A stretch of 37,017 nucleotides of DNA, taken from the NCBI GenBank assembly GCA_036493475.1, contig DASXPS010000058.1, positions 1-37,017 of the forward strand, given 5' to 3'. Below are positions 15,184 through 24,219 of the stretch, piece by piece. Below the pieces are notes generated by a model. That model ran no database searches. It was not told the DNA's origin and worked only from the letters and a program-made list of their open reading frames with translations. Position 1 is the first letter of the stretch; each line of letters starts with the position of its first letter. A program made the translations under genes and the position numbers. Source of the stretch: Sporichthyaceae bacterium. GTDB taxonomy: Bacteria; Actinomycetota; Actinomycetes; Sporichthyales; Sporichthyaceae.

Positions 15184-17267
15184 CCACGCTCATCGGAATC
15201 GGTGCCCCGGCCCGGATCGAGGCACCGCAGAAAGTCACCGGCACCGCCCACTACGCCGGCGAGGTGCCGGCCGAGGGTGTGGCCTACGCCTGGCCGGTCG
15301 GTGCGGCGATCGCCTCCGGGCGGGTGCTCCGGGTGGACGCGGCAACCTGCGAGGCCACCGCCGGAGTGATCGCGGTGCTCACCGCGGCCAATGCCCCTCG
15401 CCTGACCGAAATCGACGACGCGGAGTTGATGCTGCTGCAGAGCCCGGCCGTGGCCTACCGCGGGCAGGTGGTGGCACTGGTGGTCGCCGAGACCGAGGAG
15501 ACCGCCCGGGAGGCCGCCGAGGGAGTGCACATCGAGTACGAGACACAGCCGCACGACGTTGTTGTGACGCAGCGTCACCCCGCGTTGGAAACGCCGGAGA
15601 CGGTCAACCCGAACTTCCCCGCGGTGAGCTCCATCGGGGATCCGGAAGCCGCACTGCGCACGGCCCCGGTGGTCGTGGACGCCACGTACAGCACCCCGGA
15701 GCTGCACAACCAGCCGATGGAACCGCACACCAGCACCGCCCGCTGGGACGGCGGGCGACTCACCCTGTGGGAGTCCACCCAGGGCACCACCTCGGTGGCC
15801 GCCGACCTGGCCCAGCTGTTCGGGTTGGCTGCGGATCAGGTGCGGGTGTACGCCGAGCATGTCGGCGGCGGCTTCGGCTCGAAGGGCACGGCGCGGCCGA
15901 ACACCGTGCTGGCGGCGATGGCGGCGCGCGTGCTCGGCCGCCCCGTCCGGCTGGCTCTGCCCCGCCGGGCGATGTTCTTCCTGGTGGGCCATCGAACGCC
16001 GACCATCCAGCGGATACGGCTCGGCGCGGATCCGGACGGGCGGCTGCTGGCGGTCGACCACGACGTCGTCGAACACACCTCGCGGATCGTGGAGTTCGCC
16101 GAGCAGACCGCGGTGCCCACCCGAAGCATGTATGCGGCCGCGAACATGGGCACGAGGCATCGCCTGGCCCGCCTCGACGTGCCGACCCCGCGCTGGATGC
16201 GCGCGCCCGGCGAGTGCCCCGGCATGTTCGCGCTGGAGTGCGCGATGGACGAACTCGCGCTGGCGGTGGGCGCGGACCCGATCGAGCTGCGCGTGCGCAA
16301 CGAGCCGGGCCGTGATCCGGAAACCGGCAAGGCGTTCAGCAGCCGAAACCTGGTGGCCTGTCTGCAAGACGGCGCCGCCCGCTTCGGCTGGGACGCGCAC
16401 GCGGCGCGACCGAGCCGGCGTAGGTCCGGGGATTGGCTGGTCGGCACCGGCGTCGCGGCGTCCACCTACCCCACCTACATCCGCCCGTCGGGCGCGCAGG
16501 CGCACGCCGATGCCGACGGCACCTTCACCATCGGCATCAACGCCACCGACATCGGCACCGGTGCGCGCACTGTGCTGCACGCAATCGCGGCCGAGGCGCT
16601 CGGCGTCGACCCGGCGCGAGTGCGGGTGCACCTCGCGGACAGCGCGCTGCCCGAAGCGCCGGTGGCGGGTGGATCGGCCGGGACGGCGTCGTGGGGGTGG
16701 GCGGTCACCAAGGTGTGCCATCGACTCCTCGAGCAGATCGAGACCCAGGGCGTCGGTCCCGAGGGCGTGACGGTGGGAGCGCACACCAAGCACGATATTG
16801 CCGCGGGCGAGGACCTGACCCGGGCCGCGTACGGCGCACAGTTCGCCGAGGTCGGCGTCGACATCATCACCGGGGAGATCCGGCTGCGCCGCCTGCTCGG
16901 GGTGTTCGCGGCCGGGCGGATCCTCAACGCCCGCACGGCCCGCTCGCAGTTGGTCGGTGGCATGACCATGGGCGTCTCGATGGCGCTGCACGAGGAGGGC
17001 CGCATCGATCCGGGGCTCGGTCTGTTGGTGAACTCCGACCTGGCGAGCTACCACCTGGCCACCGCCGCGGACACCGCCGGCATCGAGGCGCACTGGATCG
17101 ACGAACACGACGATGCGCTCAATCCCATGGGCAGCAAGGGCATCGGGGAGATCGGCATCGTCGGCACCGCCGCCGCGATTGCCAATGCCGTGTTCGACGC
17201 GACCGGCGTGCGGGTTCGGGACCTTCCGCTTCGGCTGGACCGCCTGCTGGGGGGACTGCCCGATTGA
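15180..17267 (+). CDS. Molybdenum hydroxylase, molybdopterin-binding large subunit (PaoC-like)
   Basis: A 695-residue catalytic subunit, the shorter length typical of PaoC/YagR rather than about 770 residues for xanthine dehydrogenase. It begins with the hammerhead domain (GIGAPARIEAPQKVTGTAHY), followed by cofactor-binding segments HVGGGFGSKG and RAPGECPGMFALECAMDELA. The catalytic base is Glu657 in GSKGIGEIGIVG. The predicted reaction is water-derived hydroxylation, most likely of aldehydes to acids; the substrate is not decided by sequence. GTG 15180 overlaps the previous stop (GTGA). No cofactor-loading chaperone (PaoD/XdhC) follows, so maturation genes must lie elsewhere, although moaE is found about 8 kb downstream. 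Confidence 0.92.
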   Translation: MTTLIGIGAPARIEAPQKVTGTAHYAGEVPAEGVAYAWPVGAAIASGRVLRVDAATCEATAGVIAVLTAANAPRLTEIDDAELMLLQSPAVAYRGQVVALVVAETEETAREAAEGVHIEYETQPHDVVVTQRHPALETPETVNPNFPAVSSIGDPEAALRTAPVVVDATYSTPELHNQPMEPHTSTARWDGGRLTLWESTQGTTSVAADLAQLFGLAADQVRVYAEHVGGGFGSKGTARPNTVLAAMAARVLGRPVRLALPRRAMFFLVGHRTPTIQRIRLGADPDGRLLAVDHDVVEHTSRIVEFAEQTAVPTRSMYAAANMGTRHRLARLDVPTPRWMRAPGECPGMFALECAMDELALAVGADPIELRVRNEPGRDPETGKAFSSRNLVACLQDGAARFGWDAHAARPSRRRSGDWLVGTGVAASTYPTYIRPSGAQAHADADGTFTIGINATDIGTGARTVLHAIAAEALGVDPARVRVHLADSALPEAPVAGGSAGTASWGWAVTKVCHRLLEQIETQGVGPEGVTVGAHTKHDIAAGEDLTRAAYGAQFAEVGVDIITGEIRLRRLLGVFAAGRILNARTARSQLVGGMTMGVSMALHEEGRIDPGLGLLVNSDLASYHLATAADTAGIEAHWIDEHDDALNPMGSKGIGEIGIVGTAAAIANAVFDATGVRVRDLPLRLDRLLGGLPD

Positions 17268-17403
17268 GGGCCACCCCACCTGGTGAATCCGGGCGGTGCC
17301 ACGTCGAGCCGGTCCCGCCGGGGAGGCGGCCCACGCCCGGGCTGACGGTGGATCTTGCCGCCGGGCGGGTAGGGGCTGAATGTGGCTACCTGAGGAGGTA
17401 GTG

Positions 17404-18057
17404 ATGCCATTCCGCGACCGCAGGGATGCCGGGCGCCGGTTGGCCGATCGGGTGCGTGGCCTGGATCTGCACGACGTGCTCGTACTGGCTCTGCCCCGCG
17501 GTGGTGTGCCGGTCGCTTTTGAGGTGGCCGTGGCGTTGGGCGCGCCACTGGAGGTTTTCGTGGTCCGCAAGATCGGTGCGCCCGGACAACCCGAGCGTGG
17601 CATCGGCGCGGTTGCCGAGGGCGGTTGGCAGGTCGTCGACCGGTCAGCGTTGCGAATACTCGGCTTGACCAACGATCAGTTCGGCGAGCTCGCCGTTGCC
17701 GAATTGCGCGAGCTGGATCGGCGGGTGCGGCACTACCGGCGCGGGCGCGTGTTACCCGACCTGGCACAGCGCGACGTGGTGCTGGTCGACGACGGCCTGG
17801 CCACCGGGGTGACCGCGCAGGCTGCCATGTGCGCGCTACGGAACCGAAATCCCCGGCGGCTGGTGTTGGCCGCACCCGCCTGCGCGCCGGGCACCGCGAC
17901 CCGGCTGCGGGAGGTCGCTGACGAGGTCGTGTGCGTGCTGGAGCCCGAGCCGTTCTTCGCCGTCGGGCAGTGGTACCGCGACTTCCGTCCGACCGATGAT
18001 GCCGAGGTGCTCCTGCTCCTCGATCGCGCCGCGGGGCGCGCGGGCGTCGGGCGGTGA
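17404..18057 (+). CDS. Phosphoribosyltransferase-domain protein
   Basis: A 217-residue type I PRTase fold protein. The PRPP-binding loop is VVLVDDGLATGVT (126-138), and the N-terminal LALPRGGVPVAFEVAVALG with VVRKIGAPGQPERGIGAV marks the family usually found with, or fused to, dienelactone-hydrolase-like proteins in actinobacteria. The substrate base is unknown; some members may be regulatory or hydrolytic. ATG 17404 has an ideal AGGAGG at 17393-17398. It is followed after three bases by the hydrolase gene. Confidence 0.85.
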   Translation: MPFRDRRDAGRRLADRVRGLDLHDVLVLALPRGGVPVAFEVAVALGAPLEVFVVRKIGAPGQPERGIGAVAEGGWQVVDRSALRILGLTNDQFGELAVAELRELDRRVRHYRRGRVLPDLAQRDVVLVDDGLATGVTAQAAMCALRNRNPRRLVLAAPACAPGTATRLREVADEVVCVLEPEPFFAVGQWYRDFRPTDDAEVLLLLDRAAGRAGVGR

Positions 18058-18060
18058 CCT

Positions 18061-18747
18061 GTGGTGATGGTCGAACAGGCCATTCGGATCCGTTTGGCGC
18101 ACGGCGACGTTCTCACCGGGGATCTCGCGGTGCCCGAGTCGGCGCACGGCGTGATCGTGTTCGCGCACGGCAGCGGCAGCAGCCGGCACAGTCCACGCAA
18201 CCGCATGGTGGCCGAGGCGCTGCGCGAACGCGGCCTGGCCACGTTTCTCATGGACCTGCTCACCTCGGACGAGGAGGAGGTCGACCTGCGCACCGGGCAA
18301 CTGCGCTTCGACGTCGAGCTGCTGGCCGACCGCCTGAACGCCGCAATGAGTTGGCTCGCCGAGCGGCCCGCCACCGCCGGGTTGCCGGTCGGCTACTTCG
18401 GGGCCAGCACCGGAGCGGCCGCGGCGTTGATCGCGGCCGCGCGGCGGCCGGCCGGCGTGGCCGCGGTGGTGTCCCGCGGCGGGCGGCCCGATCTGGCGGG
18501 GCCCCACCTGCCCGACGTGCAGGCGCCGACGCTGCTGATCGTCGGGGGGCACGACCGGGACGTGCTCGACCTCAACCGGGCGGCCCACGACCGGCTGCGG
18601 GTCGCCCGGCGATTGGAGATCGTGCCCGCGGCCGGTCACCTGTTCGCCGAACCCGGTGCGTTGGAACTGGTGGCGGGGCTGGCCGGTGACTGGTTCACTC
18701 GTCACCTGCCACTCGCCGTCGCGGCGGACGGCCGCAGGCAGGCGTGA
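18061..18747 (+). CDS. Alpha/beta hydrolase (dienelactone-hydrolase-like)
   Basis: A 228-residue hydrolase with a full catalytic triad: Ser116 in the nucleophile elbow GASTG, Asp165 in GGHDRDV and His193 in AAGHLF. FAHGSGSSRHSP forms the oxyanion region. The substrate is unknown. The partner PRTase gene ends three bases upstream, and in many actinobacteria the two occur as one fused protein, so a shared pathway is likely. The start may be GTG 18061 or ATG 18067. A hairpin at 18792-18811 follows. Confidence 0.85.
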   Translation: MVMVEQAIRIRLAHGDVLTGDLAVPESAHGVIVFAHGSGSSRHSPRNRMVAEALRERGLATFLMDLLTSDEEEVDLRTGQLRFDVELLADRLNAAMSWLAERPATAGLPVGYFGASTGAAAALIAAARRPAGVAAVVSRGGRPDLAGPHLPDVQAPTLLIVGGHDRDVLDLNRAAHDRLRVARRLEIVPAAGHLFAEPGALELVAGLAGDWFTRHLPLAVAADGRRQA

Positions 18748-18791
18748 CGTTGCTGCGGGTTGGACAACCTGACTCTGGCACCGGAAACAGA

Positions 18792-18811
18792 AGAGGCCCC
18801 GAAGGGCCTCT
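18792..18811 (-). terminator. Hairpin terminator after tRNA-fMet
   Basis: AGAGGCCC (18792-18799) pairs with GGGCCTCT (18804-18811) around a CGAA loop. On the minus strand it is followed by TTCTGTTTCC, suiting termination of the tRNA transcript. It may also stop the hydrolase transcript coming from the other side. Confidence 0.75.
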
Positions 18812-18825
18812 GACCTGCACTTCTT

Positions 18826-18902
18826 TGGTAGCGGGGACAGGATTTGAACCTGTGACCTCTGGGTTATGAGCCCAGCGAGCTACCGAGCTGCTCCACCCCG
18901 CG
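18826..18902 (-). tRNA. Initiator tRNA-fMet (CAT)
   Basis: A 77-base cloverleaf on the minus strand with anticodon CAT (loop CTCATAA) and an encoded 3' CCA. Two features mark the initiator: an unpaired first acceptor position (C1 opposite U72) and three G-C pairs in the anticodon stem next to the loop (GGG with CCC). The T-arm (GGTTCAAATCC) is standard. It is nearly identical to my memory of mycobacterial initiator tRNAs. Confidence 0.95.
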
Positions 18903-18913
18903 TCGGTGACCCC

Positions 18914-18943
18914 AGCTTACGCGGGCGCGGTTCCGGGCTGCAA
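18914..18943 (-). promoter_or_regulatory. Promoter of tRNA-fMet
   Basis: On the minus strand TTGCAG (-35, 18938-18943) and TAAGCT (-10, 18914-18919) are 18 bases apart. The -10 ends about 12 bases before the mature tRNA 5' end, leaving room for a short precursor. Confidence 0.6.
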
Positions 18944-18989
18944 ATCGCTATCGAGGCGGCGCGAACCCGCGGCCCCCAATGCACATAGA

Positions 18990-19031
18990 AACGCCCGGGG
19001 CGATCACGGTGCCTCCCGCGCCCCGGGCGTT
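18990..19031 (-). terminator. Strong hairpin terminator after the UPF0182 gene
   Basis: AACGCCCGGGGCG (18990-19002) and CGCCCCGGGCGTT (19019-19031) form a perfect 13-base stem with a 16-base loop. On the minus strand TTTCTATG follows. It lies 22 bases after the UPF0182 stop and separates that gene from the tRNA promoter. Confidence 0.8.
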
Positions 19032-19052
19032 CCAACGTGCATCGTCAATTCG

Positions 19053-22000
19053 CTAGCTCTTCCGCGGTGGCGACGTGGCCTGCGCGGTCGGCGCGGGCGT
19101 CGCTCCCTTGGAATCCGGGGCCGGCGTCTTGGTCGGGGTAACGGTGCTCTTGCTTGACGCCGAGTTCTCCGCCTCCGCGGCCTTCTTCAGCGCCGCGGAC
19201 AATCGGTCCTGGGCCTTGCCGTAGGCGGCGAAGTCGCCCTTGGCCAGCGCCGCCCGCCCATCGTCGAAGGCCTGCTGGGCGTCGGCCACCGCGGCGGCCA
19301 CCGCGGCACTGCCGCCCTTACCGGGGGTCCCGGTGGTCGTCGGCTTGCTGCCCGACCCACTGCTGGTGGCCGCGCCGGACTGCCCGCCGAACAACGAGTC
19401 CAACGCGCCCTTGAGGTCGTCACCGATGGCGATGTTGCTGCCGAACGACACGATCACCTGACGCAGCAACGGGAACGAGGTCGAGCCGGACGTCGGCTGC
19501 ACGTACATCGGTTCGACGTAGAGCAACCCACCGCCCACCGGCAGCGTCAGCAGGTTGCCGTTGCGGATCTGATTTCCCTTGAACTGCAGCACTTTCTGGG
19601 CGACCGCTGCATCGGAGGTGATGTTGCTCTGCGCCTGCCCCGGCCCGGCCACGGTGGTGTTCGCGGGTAACTGCAGCACCCGGATCGTGCCGTAGTCCGG
19701 CCCCGGTTCGGCGTCCACCGCCATGAACGCGGCCAACTGATTTCGCCCGACGGGTTCGAAGGTCGTGGTCAACGAGAACGTCGAACCGGTCTGCGAGGGC
19801 ATCTTCAACGTCAGGTAGTACGGCGGCTGCGGCTCCGGCTCCGAGGCCCGGCCCAGCCCGGCCACGTCCCCACCGGTGGGGTCCAGCGGCACCTGCCAGA
19901 AGTCGGCCTTGGTGTAGAACGAGTTCGGGTCGGTGACGTGGTAGCGGGACAGCAGTTCCCGCTGCACCTTGAAGAAGTCCTCCGGGTAGCGCAGGTGCCC
20001 CAGCAGCGCCGGTGGGATGTCCTTTTTCTCCTTCACGGTGTTGGGGAACGCCTTCTTCCACGTCGCCAACACCGGGTCGGTGTCGTCCCAGGTGTAGAGG
20101 TTGACGGTGCCGTCGTAGGCATCGACGGTGGCCTTCACCGAGTTGCGGATGTAGTTGACCTCGTCGCGCGGGGCGATGACTCGCCGATCCGCGTTGGTCA
20201 GCGTGGTCTCGGTGGCGTGCCCGAGCGTGGTCCGGGAGGCGTACGGATAGTTCCCGGTGGTCGTGTACCCGTCGACGATCCACTGGATCCGCCCGTTGAT
20301 CGCCGCGGGGTACGGGTCGGAATCCAGCGTCAACCACGGTGCCACTTGCTCGACGCGCGCCCGCGGGTCGCGGATGTAGAGCACCCTGGACGCCGGATTC
20401 AACTCCGAGGACAGCAGGATCTTTTGCTCGCGGAACTTCACCGCGTAGAGCATCTTGCGCCAGAACGACCCGATGGGCACGCCACCCTTGCCCTCATAGG
20501 TGTTCGCCACCTGCCCGTTGGGCTGCGACGGGTCCTCCCGGTCGAACTCCCGCGGTGGCGTACCGGCCCGGGCGCCCACGATCGAGTAGTCCGGGGACTC
20601 CTCGCCGAAGTACACCCGCGGCTCGTAGGACCCGATCTGCGAGGTCGGCGGGATGTCCTTGGACACATACGACGGCGAACCGTCCTTCTCCACTGCATTG
20701 CCGCGCGCCGCGACCAACCCGAACCCGTGGGTGTACAGGAAGTGGTCGTTGATCCAGTTGCGCTGCTCCGGCGGCACCGACCCCAGGTTGATCTCGCGGG
20801 CGCCGACCACCACGTCCTGGTTGCGGCCGTCGATGTCGTAGCGATCGATGCGCAACGTCTGCGGGAAGCTGTAGAAGCGACGGATCTGCTGTTCCTGCTC
20901 GAAGGTCGGGGAGACGATCGTCGGGTCCAGCAACCGGATGCTGGCGGTGGTGTCCGCGTCCGCCCGCAACTGACCCGGCTGCACCGTGGTCTTGGCCTCG
21001 TACGGGTCCACCTGCGACGAGGCCAATCCGTAGGCCGCCCGGGTCGCGGTGATGTTGCGCCCGATGTAGGCCGCCTCGCGCTTGGACTCCGACGGCTTGA
21101 CCTGGAACTGCTGCACGATCGCCGGGTAGGCCACGCCGATCAGCAACGCGGAGAGCACCAGCAGGCCGAAGCCGATACCGGGCAGCAACCAGGTGCGCCG
21201 CCACACGTTGGCGAAGAACAACGCGGCACAGATCACCGCGATGGCGGCCAGGATCTCCTTGGCCGGCAGCAGCGCGTTGACGTCGCGGTAGCGCAACCCG
21301 GTCCATCCGCTCACCGCGGAGAACCCACCGCCGTGCACCGCCAGTCCGTATCGGTCCAACCAGTACGCCACGGCTTTGAGCAGCACGAACAGCCCGAGCA
21401 GCACAGACAGGTGAGCCTGCGCGGCCGGTGTGGCCTTCTCCCCCGGCGTCTGCAGCCGTAGCCCGCCGTAGAGGTAGTGCGTCACCAGCGCGGCCAGCAA
21501 CGCGACCAGCACGATGCCGAAGGAGAAGCCCAGCAGGAAGCGCCACCACGGGTAGCTGAACACGTAGAACGAGACGTCCCTGTGGAACTGCGGGTCCTTG
21601 ACCCCGAAGGGCTGGCCGTTGCGCCACAGCAACCAGGTGCGCCACTCCCCGGCCGCGGACGCCCCGGACATGATCGCCAGCAGCAACCCGACGACCACCA
21701 CCAGCGGCGCCTTGTACGGGTCGATGCCGACCCGGTAGCGATCCAGGTTCTGCTGCTCGGTGGACATGCCGCGCACCGTCGGCCGCAGCCGGTAGGCGAT
21801 GACCACATTCAGCGCGGTGACCACGGCCATGGCCAGCCCGAACACCACGAACAGCACGATGCGGGTGCTCAGCTTGGTGGTGAACACCTTGCGGTAGTCC
21901 ACCGACTGGAACCACCACAGGTCGGTGATGAAGTCGGTGACCACGAAGAACACCACGATCAGGCCGATCACCACGGCCACTGCCGGGATCAGCGCCCGGG

Positions 22001-22109
22001 GTCGCCGAGGCGGGCCCGACGGCGGAGTCGGGAAGGGACGGCGGCCCGGCGTGGTCGGCGGATCGAAGCTCAACGCGACACCTGCAGCACCTCGGCCGGT
22101 CACGGCCAC
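19053..22109 (-). CDS. UPF0182-family large membrane protein
   Basis: A protein of about 1,018 residues with a cytoplasmic Pro-rich start, about seven transmembrane helices in the first 340 residues (for example LIPAVAVVIGLIVVFFVV and LFVVFGLAMAVVTALNVVIA), and then a large outer domain with NYPYASRTTLGHATETTLTN and PDYSIVGARAGTPPREFDRE. The C-terminal 110 residues are low-complexity Ser/Thr/Pro/Ala with a predicted helix (AAVAAAVADAQQAFDDGRAA). The family is widespread in actinobacteria and cyanobacteria, and its function is unknown. The PPA1309 gene diverges from it, the usual arrangement. The start is uncertain: GTG 22109, GTG 22103 or TTG 22073 are possible. CTGTAA at 22129-22134 gives a possible minus-strand -10 (TTACAG). 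Confidence 0.9.
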   Translation of the reverse strand: MAVTGRGAAGVALSFDPPTTPGRRPFPTPPSGPPRRPRALIPAVAVVIGLIVVFFVVTDFITDLWWFQSVDYRKVFTTKLSTRIVLFVVFGLAMAVVTALNVVIAYRLRPTVRGMSTEQQNLDRYRVGIDPYKAPLVVVVGLLLAIMSGASAAGEWRTWLLWRNGQPFGVKDPQFHRDVSFYVFSYPWWRFLLGFSFGIVLVALLAALVTHYLYGGLRLQTPGEKATPAAQAHLSVLLGLFVLLKAVAYWLDRYGLAVHGGGFSAVSGWTGLRYRDVNALLPAKEILAAIAVICAALFFANVWRRTWLLPGIGFGLLVLSALLIGVAYPAIVQQFQVKPSESKREAAYIGRNITATRAAYGLASSQVDPYEAKTTVQPGQLRADADTTASIRLLDPTIVSPTFEQEQQIRRFYSFPQTLRIDRYDIDGRNQDVVVGAREINLGSVPPEQRNWINDHFLYTHGFGLVAARGNAVEKDGSPSYVSKDIPPTSQIGSYEPRVYFGEESPDYSIVGARAGTPPREFDREDPSQPNGQVANTYEGKGGVPIGSFWRKMLYAVKFREQKILLSSELNPASRVLYIRDPRARVEQVAPWLTLDSDPYPAAINGRIQWIVDGYTTTGNYPYASRTTLGHATETTLTNADRRVIAPRDEVNYIRNSVKATVDAYDGTVNLYTWDDTDPVLATWKKAFPNTVKEKKDIPPALLGHLRYPEDFFKVQRELLSRYHVTDPNSFYTKADFWQVPLDPTGGDVAGLGRASEPEPQPPYYLTLKMPSQTGSTFSLTTTFEPVGRNQLAAFMAVDAEPGPDYGTIRVLQLPANTTVAGPGQAQSNITSDAAVAQKVLQFKGNQIRNGNLLTLPVGGGLLYVEPMYVQPTSGSTSFPLLRQVIVSFGSNIAIGDDLKGALDSLFGGQSGAATSSGSGSKPTTTGTPGKGGSAAVAAAVADAQQAFDDGRAALAKGDFAAYGKAQDRLSAALKKAAEAENSASSKSTVTPTKTPAPDSKGATPAPTAQATSPPRKS

Positions 22110-22176
22110 GCCCCGGCCGGCGTCGCCCCTGTAACCCGCAACTTACCGACCCGCGATCGAGTTCCCGTGCACGGCG

Positions 22177-22182
22177 TACGGT
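22177..22182 (+). promoter_or_regulatory. -10 element of a likely leaderless transcript
   Basis: TACGGT ends seven bases before GTG 22189, the spacing expected when transcription begins at the first base of the start codon. No Shine-Dalgarno sequence precedes that GTG. No clear -35 is visible. Confidence 0.45.
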
Positions 22183-22188
22183 GACGCG

Positions 22189-22695
22189 GTGAATCCGTCG
22201 CTGCACATCGTGCTGCTGGAGCTCTCCGATCAGGTTGCGGCCGAGGGGTGGGGGCAGCCGGCCCGGTTATTCGCGCTGGTGTCCACCGCCGATTTGCAGC
22301 GCGACGACCCGGCCTTCGCCGCACAGCTCGGGCTGGCCGAGGTGGACCCCACCGTCGCCCCGTGGACCGCCCTGGAGGACGACTTCGGCAACTCCACGTT
22401 GGAGGAGGTGGCCTGGCCACCGACCGTGGATGGCTGCGCGGTGGCGGTGGAGCGGCTCACCTTGCCGCCGACGGCCGAGGCCGACCTGCCCGCCGACCCG
22501 ACCGAGGCGGCCCGCTGGGCGGCGGAACACCCCGACCGGCAGGAGATCAGGTTGGTGGCCTGCATGTTGCGCGACGGGACCCGCGATGCCGCGGTGCGTT
22601 TCCGCGCGCACGACACCCGCGAGGACATGGTGTTCGGCCCCGAGCTGGTCACCGCCGAGTTGGCCGCGGTGCTGCTGGGCACCTTCGCGGGCTAG
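22189..22695 (+). CDS. PPA1309-family protein
   Basis: A 168-residue soluble protein with the family pattern: an N-terminal helix (HIVLLELSDQVAAEGWGQPA), RLFALVSTADLQRDDP, the EEVAWPPTVDGCAVAVERL core, AARWAAEHPDRQEIRLVACM and a C-terminal ELVTAELAAVLLGTF. The function is unknown, but in actinobacteria the gene is almost always beside UPF0182 and the PDZ/Lon protease gene, hinting at a shared envelope-related task. The start is GTG 22189, probably leaderless. The stop codon lies inside the perfect hairpin at 22690-22720. Confidence 0.88.
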   Translation: MNPSLHIVLLELSDQVAAEGWGQPARLFALVSTADLQRDDPAFAAQLGLAEVDPTVAPWTALEDDFGNSTLEEVAWPPTVDGCAVAVERLTLPPTAEADLPADPTEAARWAAEHPDRQEIRLVACMLRDGTRDAAVRFRAHDTREDMVFGPELVTAELAAVLLGTFAG

Positions 22696-22720
22696 CTGTC
22701 CCCGGTCAGGACAGCTAGCC
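22690..22720. terminator. Bidirectional hairpin between PPA1309 and zwf
   Basis: GGCTAGCTGTCC (22690-22701) and GGACAGCTAGCC (22709-22720) form a perfect 12-base stem with a 7-base loop. It contains the PPA1309 stop codon and ends two bases before the zwf stop. There is no T-run on either side, so it may terminate poorly and act mainly as a 3'-end stabiliser. Confidence 0.7.
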
Positions 22721-22722
22721 GA

Positions 22723-24159
22723 TCAGCCGCTGCGCCAGCCGCGCTCGAATGGCAGCCGCCAGGAGTGCGGGGTGACGAGTTGGTGGATGGCGTTCGGGCC
22801 CCAGGAGCCGACCGGGTAGGGACGCACCGGCGGCGGCGCGGCCAGTAGCGGCGCGGAGAGCTCCCAGAGGCGTTCGATGCCATCCGCGGTGGTGAACAGC
22901 GTGTGGTCACCGCAGATCGCGTCGTGGATGAGGCGTTCGTAGGCCTCCAGGACGTCTTCGGCGTGCTCGGTCGTGTTCAGCGCGAACTGCAGCGAGAGCT
23001 TCTCCAGCCGCATGCCCGGCCCGGGCCGCTTGCCGTAGAAGGACAGCGACAGCTTCGAGGCCTCGGCCAGGTCGAACGTCAGGTGGTCCGGGCCGTGCGC
23101 GCCCACCCCGGAGCCGGGCGGGAACATGCTCTTCGGCGGTTCCCGAAACGCGATCGAGATGATCCGGGCGCCCTCGGCCAGTTTCTTGCCGGTGCGCAGA
23201 TAGAACGGCACCCCGGCCCACCGCCAGTTGTCGATCTCCGCCCGCAGCGCGATGAACGTCTCGGTCTCCGAGAGCGTGGCGACGCCCTGGTGCTCCCGAT
23301 AGCCGACGTACTGGCCGCGGACGACGTCCGCCCCGGTGATCGGCCGCATGGACCGGAAAACCTTGTTTTTCTCCTCGCTGATCGCGCCCGGCTCCAGCGC
23401 GGCCGGCGGCTCCATGGCCATGAATGCGAGCACCTGGAACAGGTGCGTGACCACCATGTCCTTGTAGGCCCCGACGCCCTCGTAGAACCCGGCCCGGTCC
23501 TCGCAGCCGAGGGTCTCCGGGATGTCGATCTGCACGTGGTCGATGTGATTGCGGTTCCAGATCGGCTCGAACAGGCCATTGGCGAACCGGAAGGCCAAGA
23601 TGTTCTGCGCCGCCTCCTTGCCCAGGAAGTGGTCGATCCGGAAGATCTGCTCCTCGGCAAAGGTCTCGTGCAACGCGGCGTTGAGCACCCGAGCACTGGC
23701 CAGGTCCGTGCCGAACGGCTTCTCCAGGATGATCCGGGAGCGTTCCACGAGCTTGGCCTCGTCCAGGGTCCGGACCACCGCCATGGCCGCGCTCGGCGGC
23801 ACGGACAGATAGTGCAGCCGTCGGGCGATGCCGCCCAGTTCGTCCTCGGCGCGGCTCACCACCGTCGCCAAACCCTCGGCGCCGGTGGCCGTGGCGGTGT
23901 AGGTCAACCGATGCGCGAAGTCTTCCCAGCTGGCCCGATCCGGCGGGTGCGTGGAGAACTGCTGAATCGCATCCCAGGCGAACTCCCGGAACGCGTCGTC
24001 ATCCAGGTCGTCCAGCGAGCTGCCCACCACCCGGCACGGGCCGAGCAGCCGGGTCGCGCACAGCCGGTAGATGCCCGGCAGCAACTTGCGCCGCGCGAGG
24101 TCACCGGTTGCCCCGAACAGCACGATGATCTGCGGCAGCTCACCCGCGGTGGGGTCCAT
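22723..24159 (-). CDS. zwf: Glucose-6-phosphate dehydrogenase
   Basis: A 478-residue enzyme of usual length that oxidises glucose 6-phosphate to 6-phosphogluconolactone, making NADPH. The nucleotide-binding loop is [14 protein letters not shown] (from residue 16), EKPFG is at 146-150, and the active-site signature RIDHFLGKE is at 174-182. Substrate-binding segments such as FYLRTGKKL are intact. It sits between the PPA1309 and YlbL-type genes, which normally adjoin, so it is probably an insertion into a conserved block, or this is a second zwf besides the one in the usual tal-zwf-opcA cluster. It starts at ATG 24159, 60 bases after the protease stop, and is likely read from the same operon. 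Confidence 0.96.
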   Translation of the reverse strand: MDPTAGELPQIIVLFGATGDLARRKLLPGIYRLCATRLLGPCRVVGSSLDDLDDDAFREFAWDAIQQFSTHPPDRASWEDFAHRLTYTATATGAEGLATVVSRAEDELGGIARRLHYLSVPPSAAMAVVRTLDEAKLVERSRIILEKPFGTDLASARVLNAALHETFAEEQIFRIDHFLGKEAAQNILAFRFANGLFEPIWNRNHIDHVQIDIPETLGCEDRAGFYEGVGAYKDMVVTHLFQVLAFMAMEPPAALEPGAISEEKNKVFRSMRPITGADVVRGQYVGYREHQGVATLSETETFIALRAEIDNWRWAGVPFYLRTGKKLAEGARIISIAFREPPKSMFPPGSGVGAHGPDHLTFDLAEASKLSLSFYGKRPGPGMRLEKLSLQFALNTTEHAEDVLEAYERLIHDAICGDHTLFTTADGIERLWELSAPLLAAPPPVRPYPVGSWGPNAIHQLVTPHSWRLPFERGWRSG

Positions 24160-24219
24160 GCACGGACGCTAGCCGCGCCACGTTGCGGGCACGTGTCGCG
24201 CAGACCAACGACGGGCCCA

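Noticed and set aside
15036-17672. 878-codon open frame on the minus strand
   Set aside because: It is antisense to the molybdenum hydroxylase large subunit, whose motifs are clear. Long antisense frames are expected at this GC content, and its translation is Arg/Gly/His-rich with no domain.
19938-21461. 507-codon open frame on the plus strand
   Set aside because: Shadow of the UPF0182 gene; composition is that of an antisense high-GC frame.
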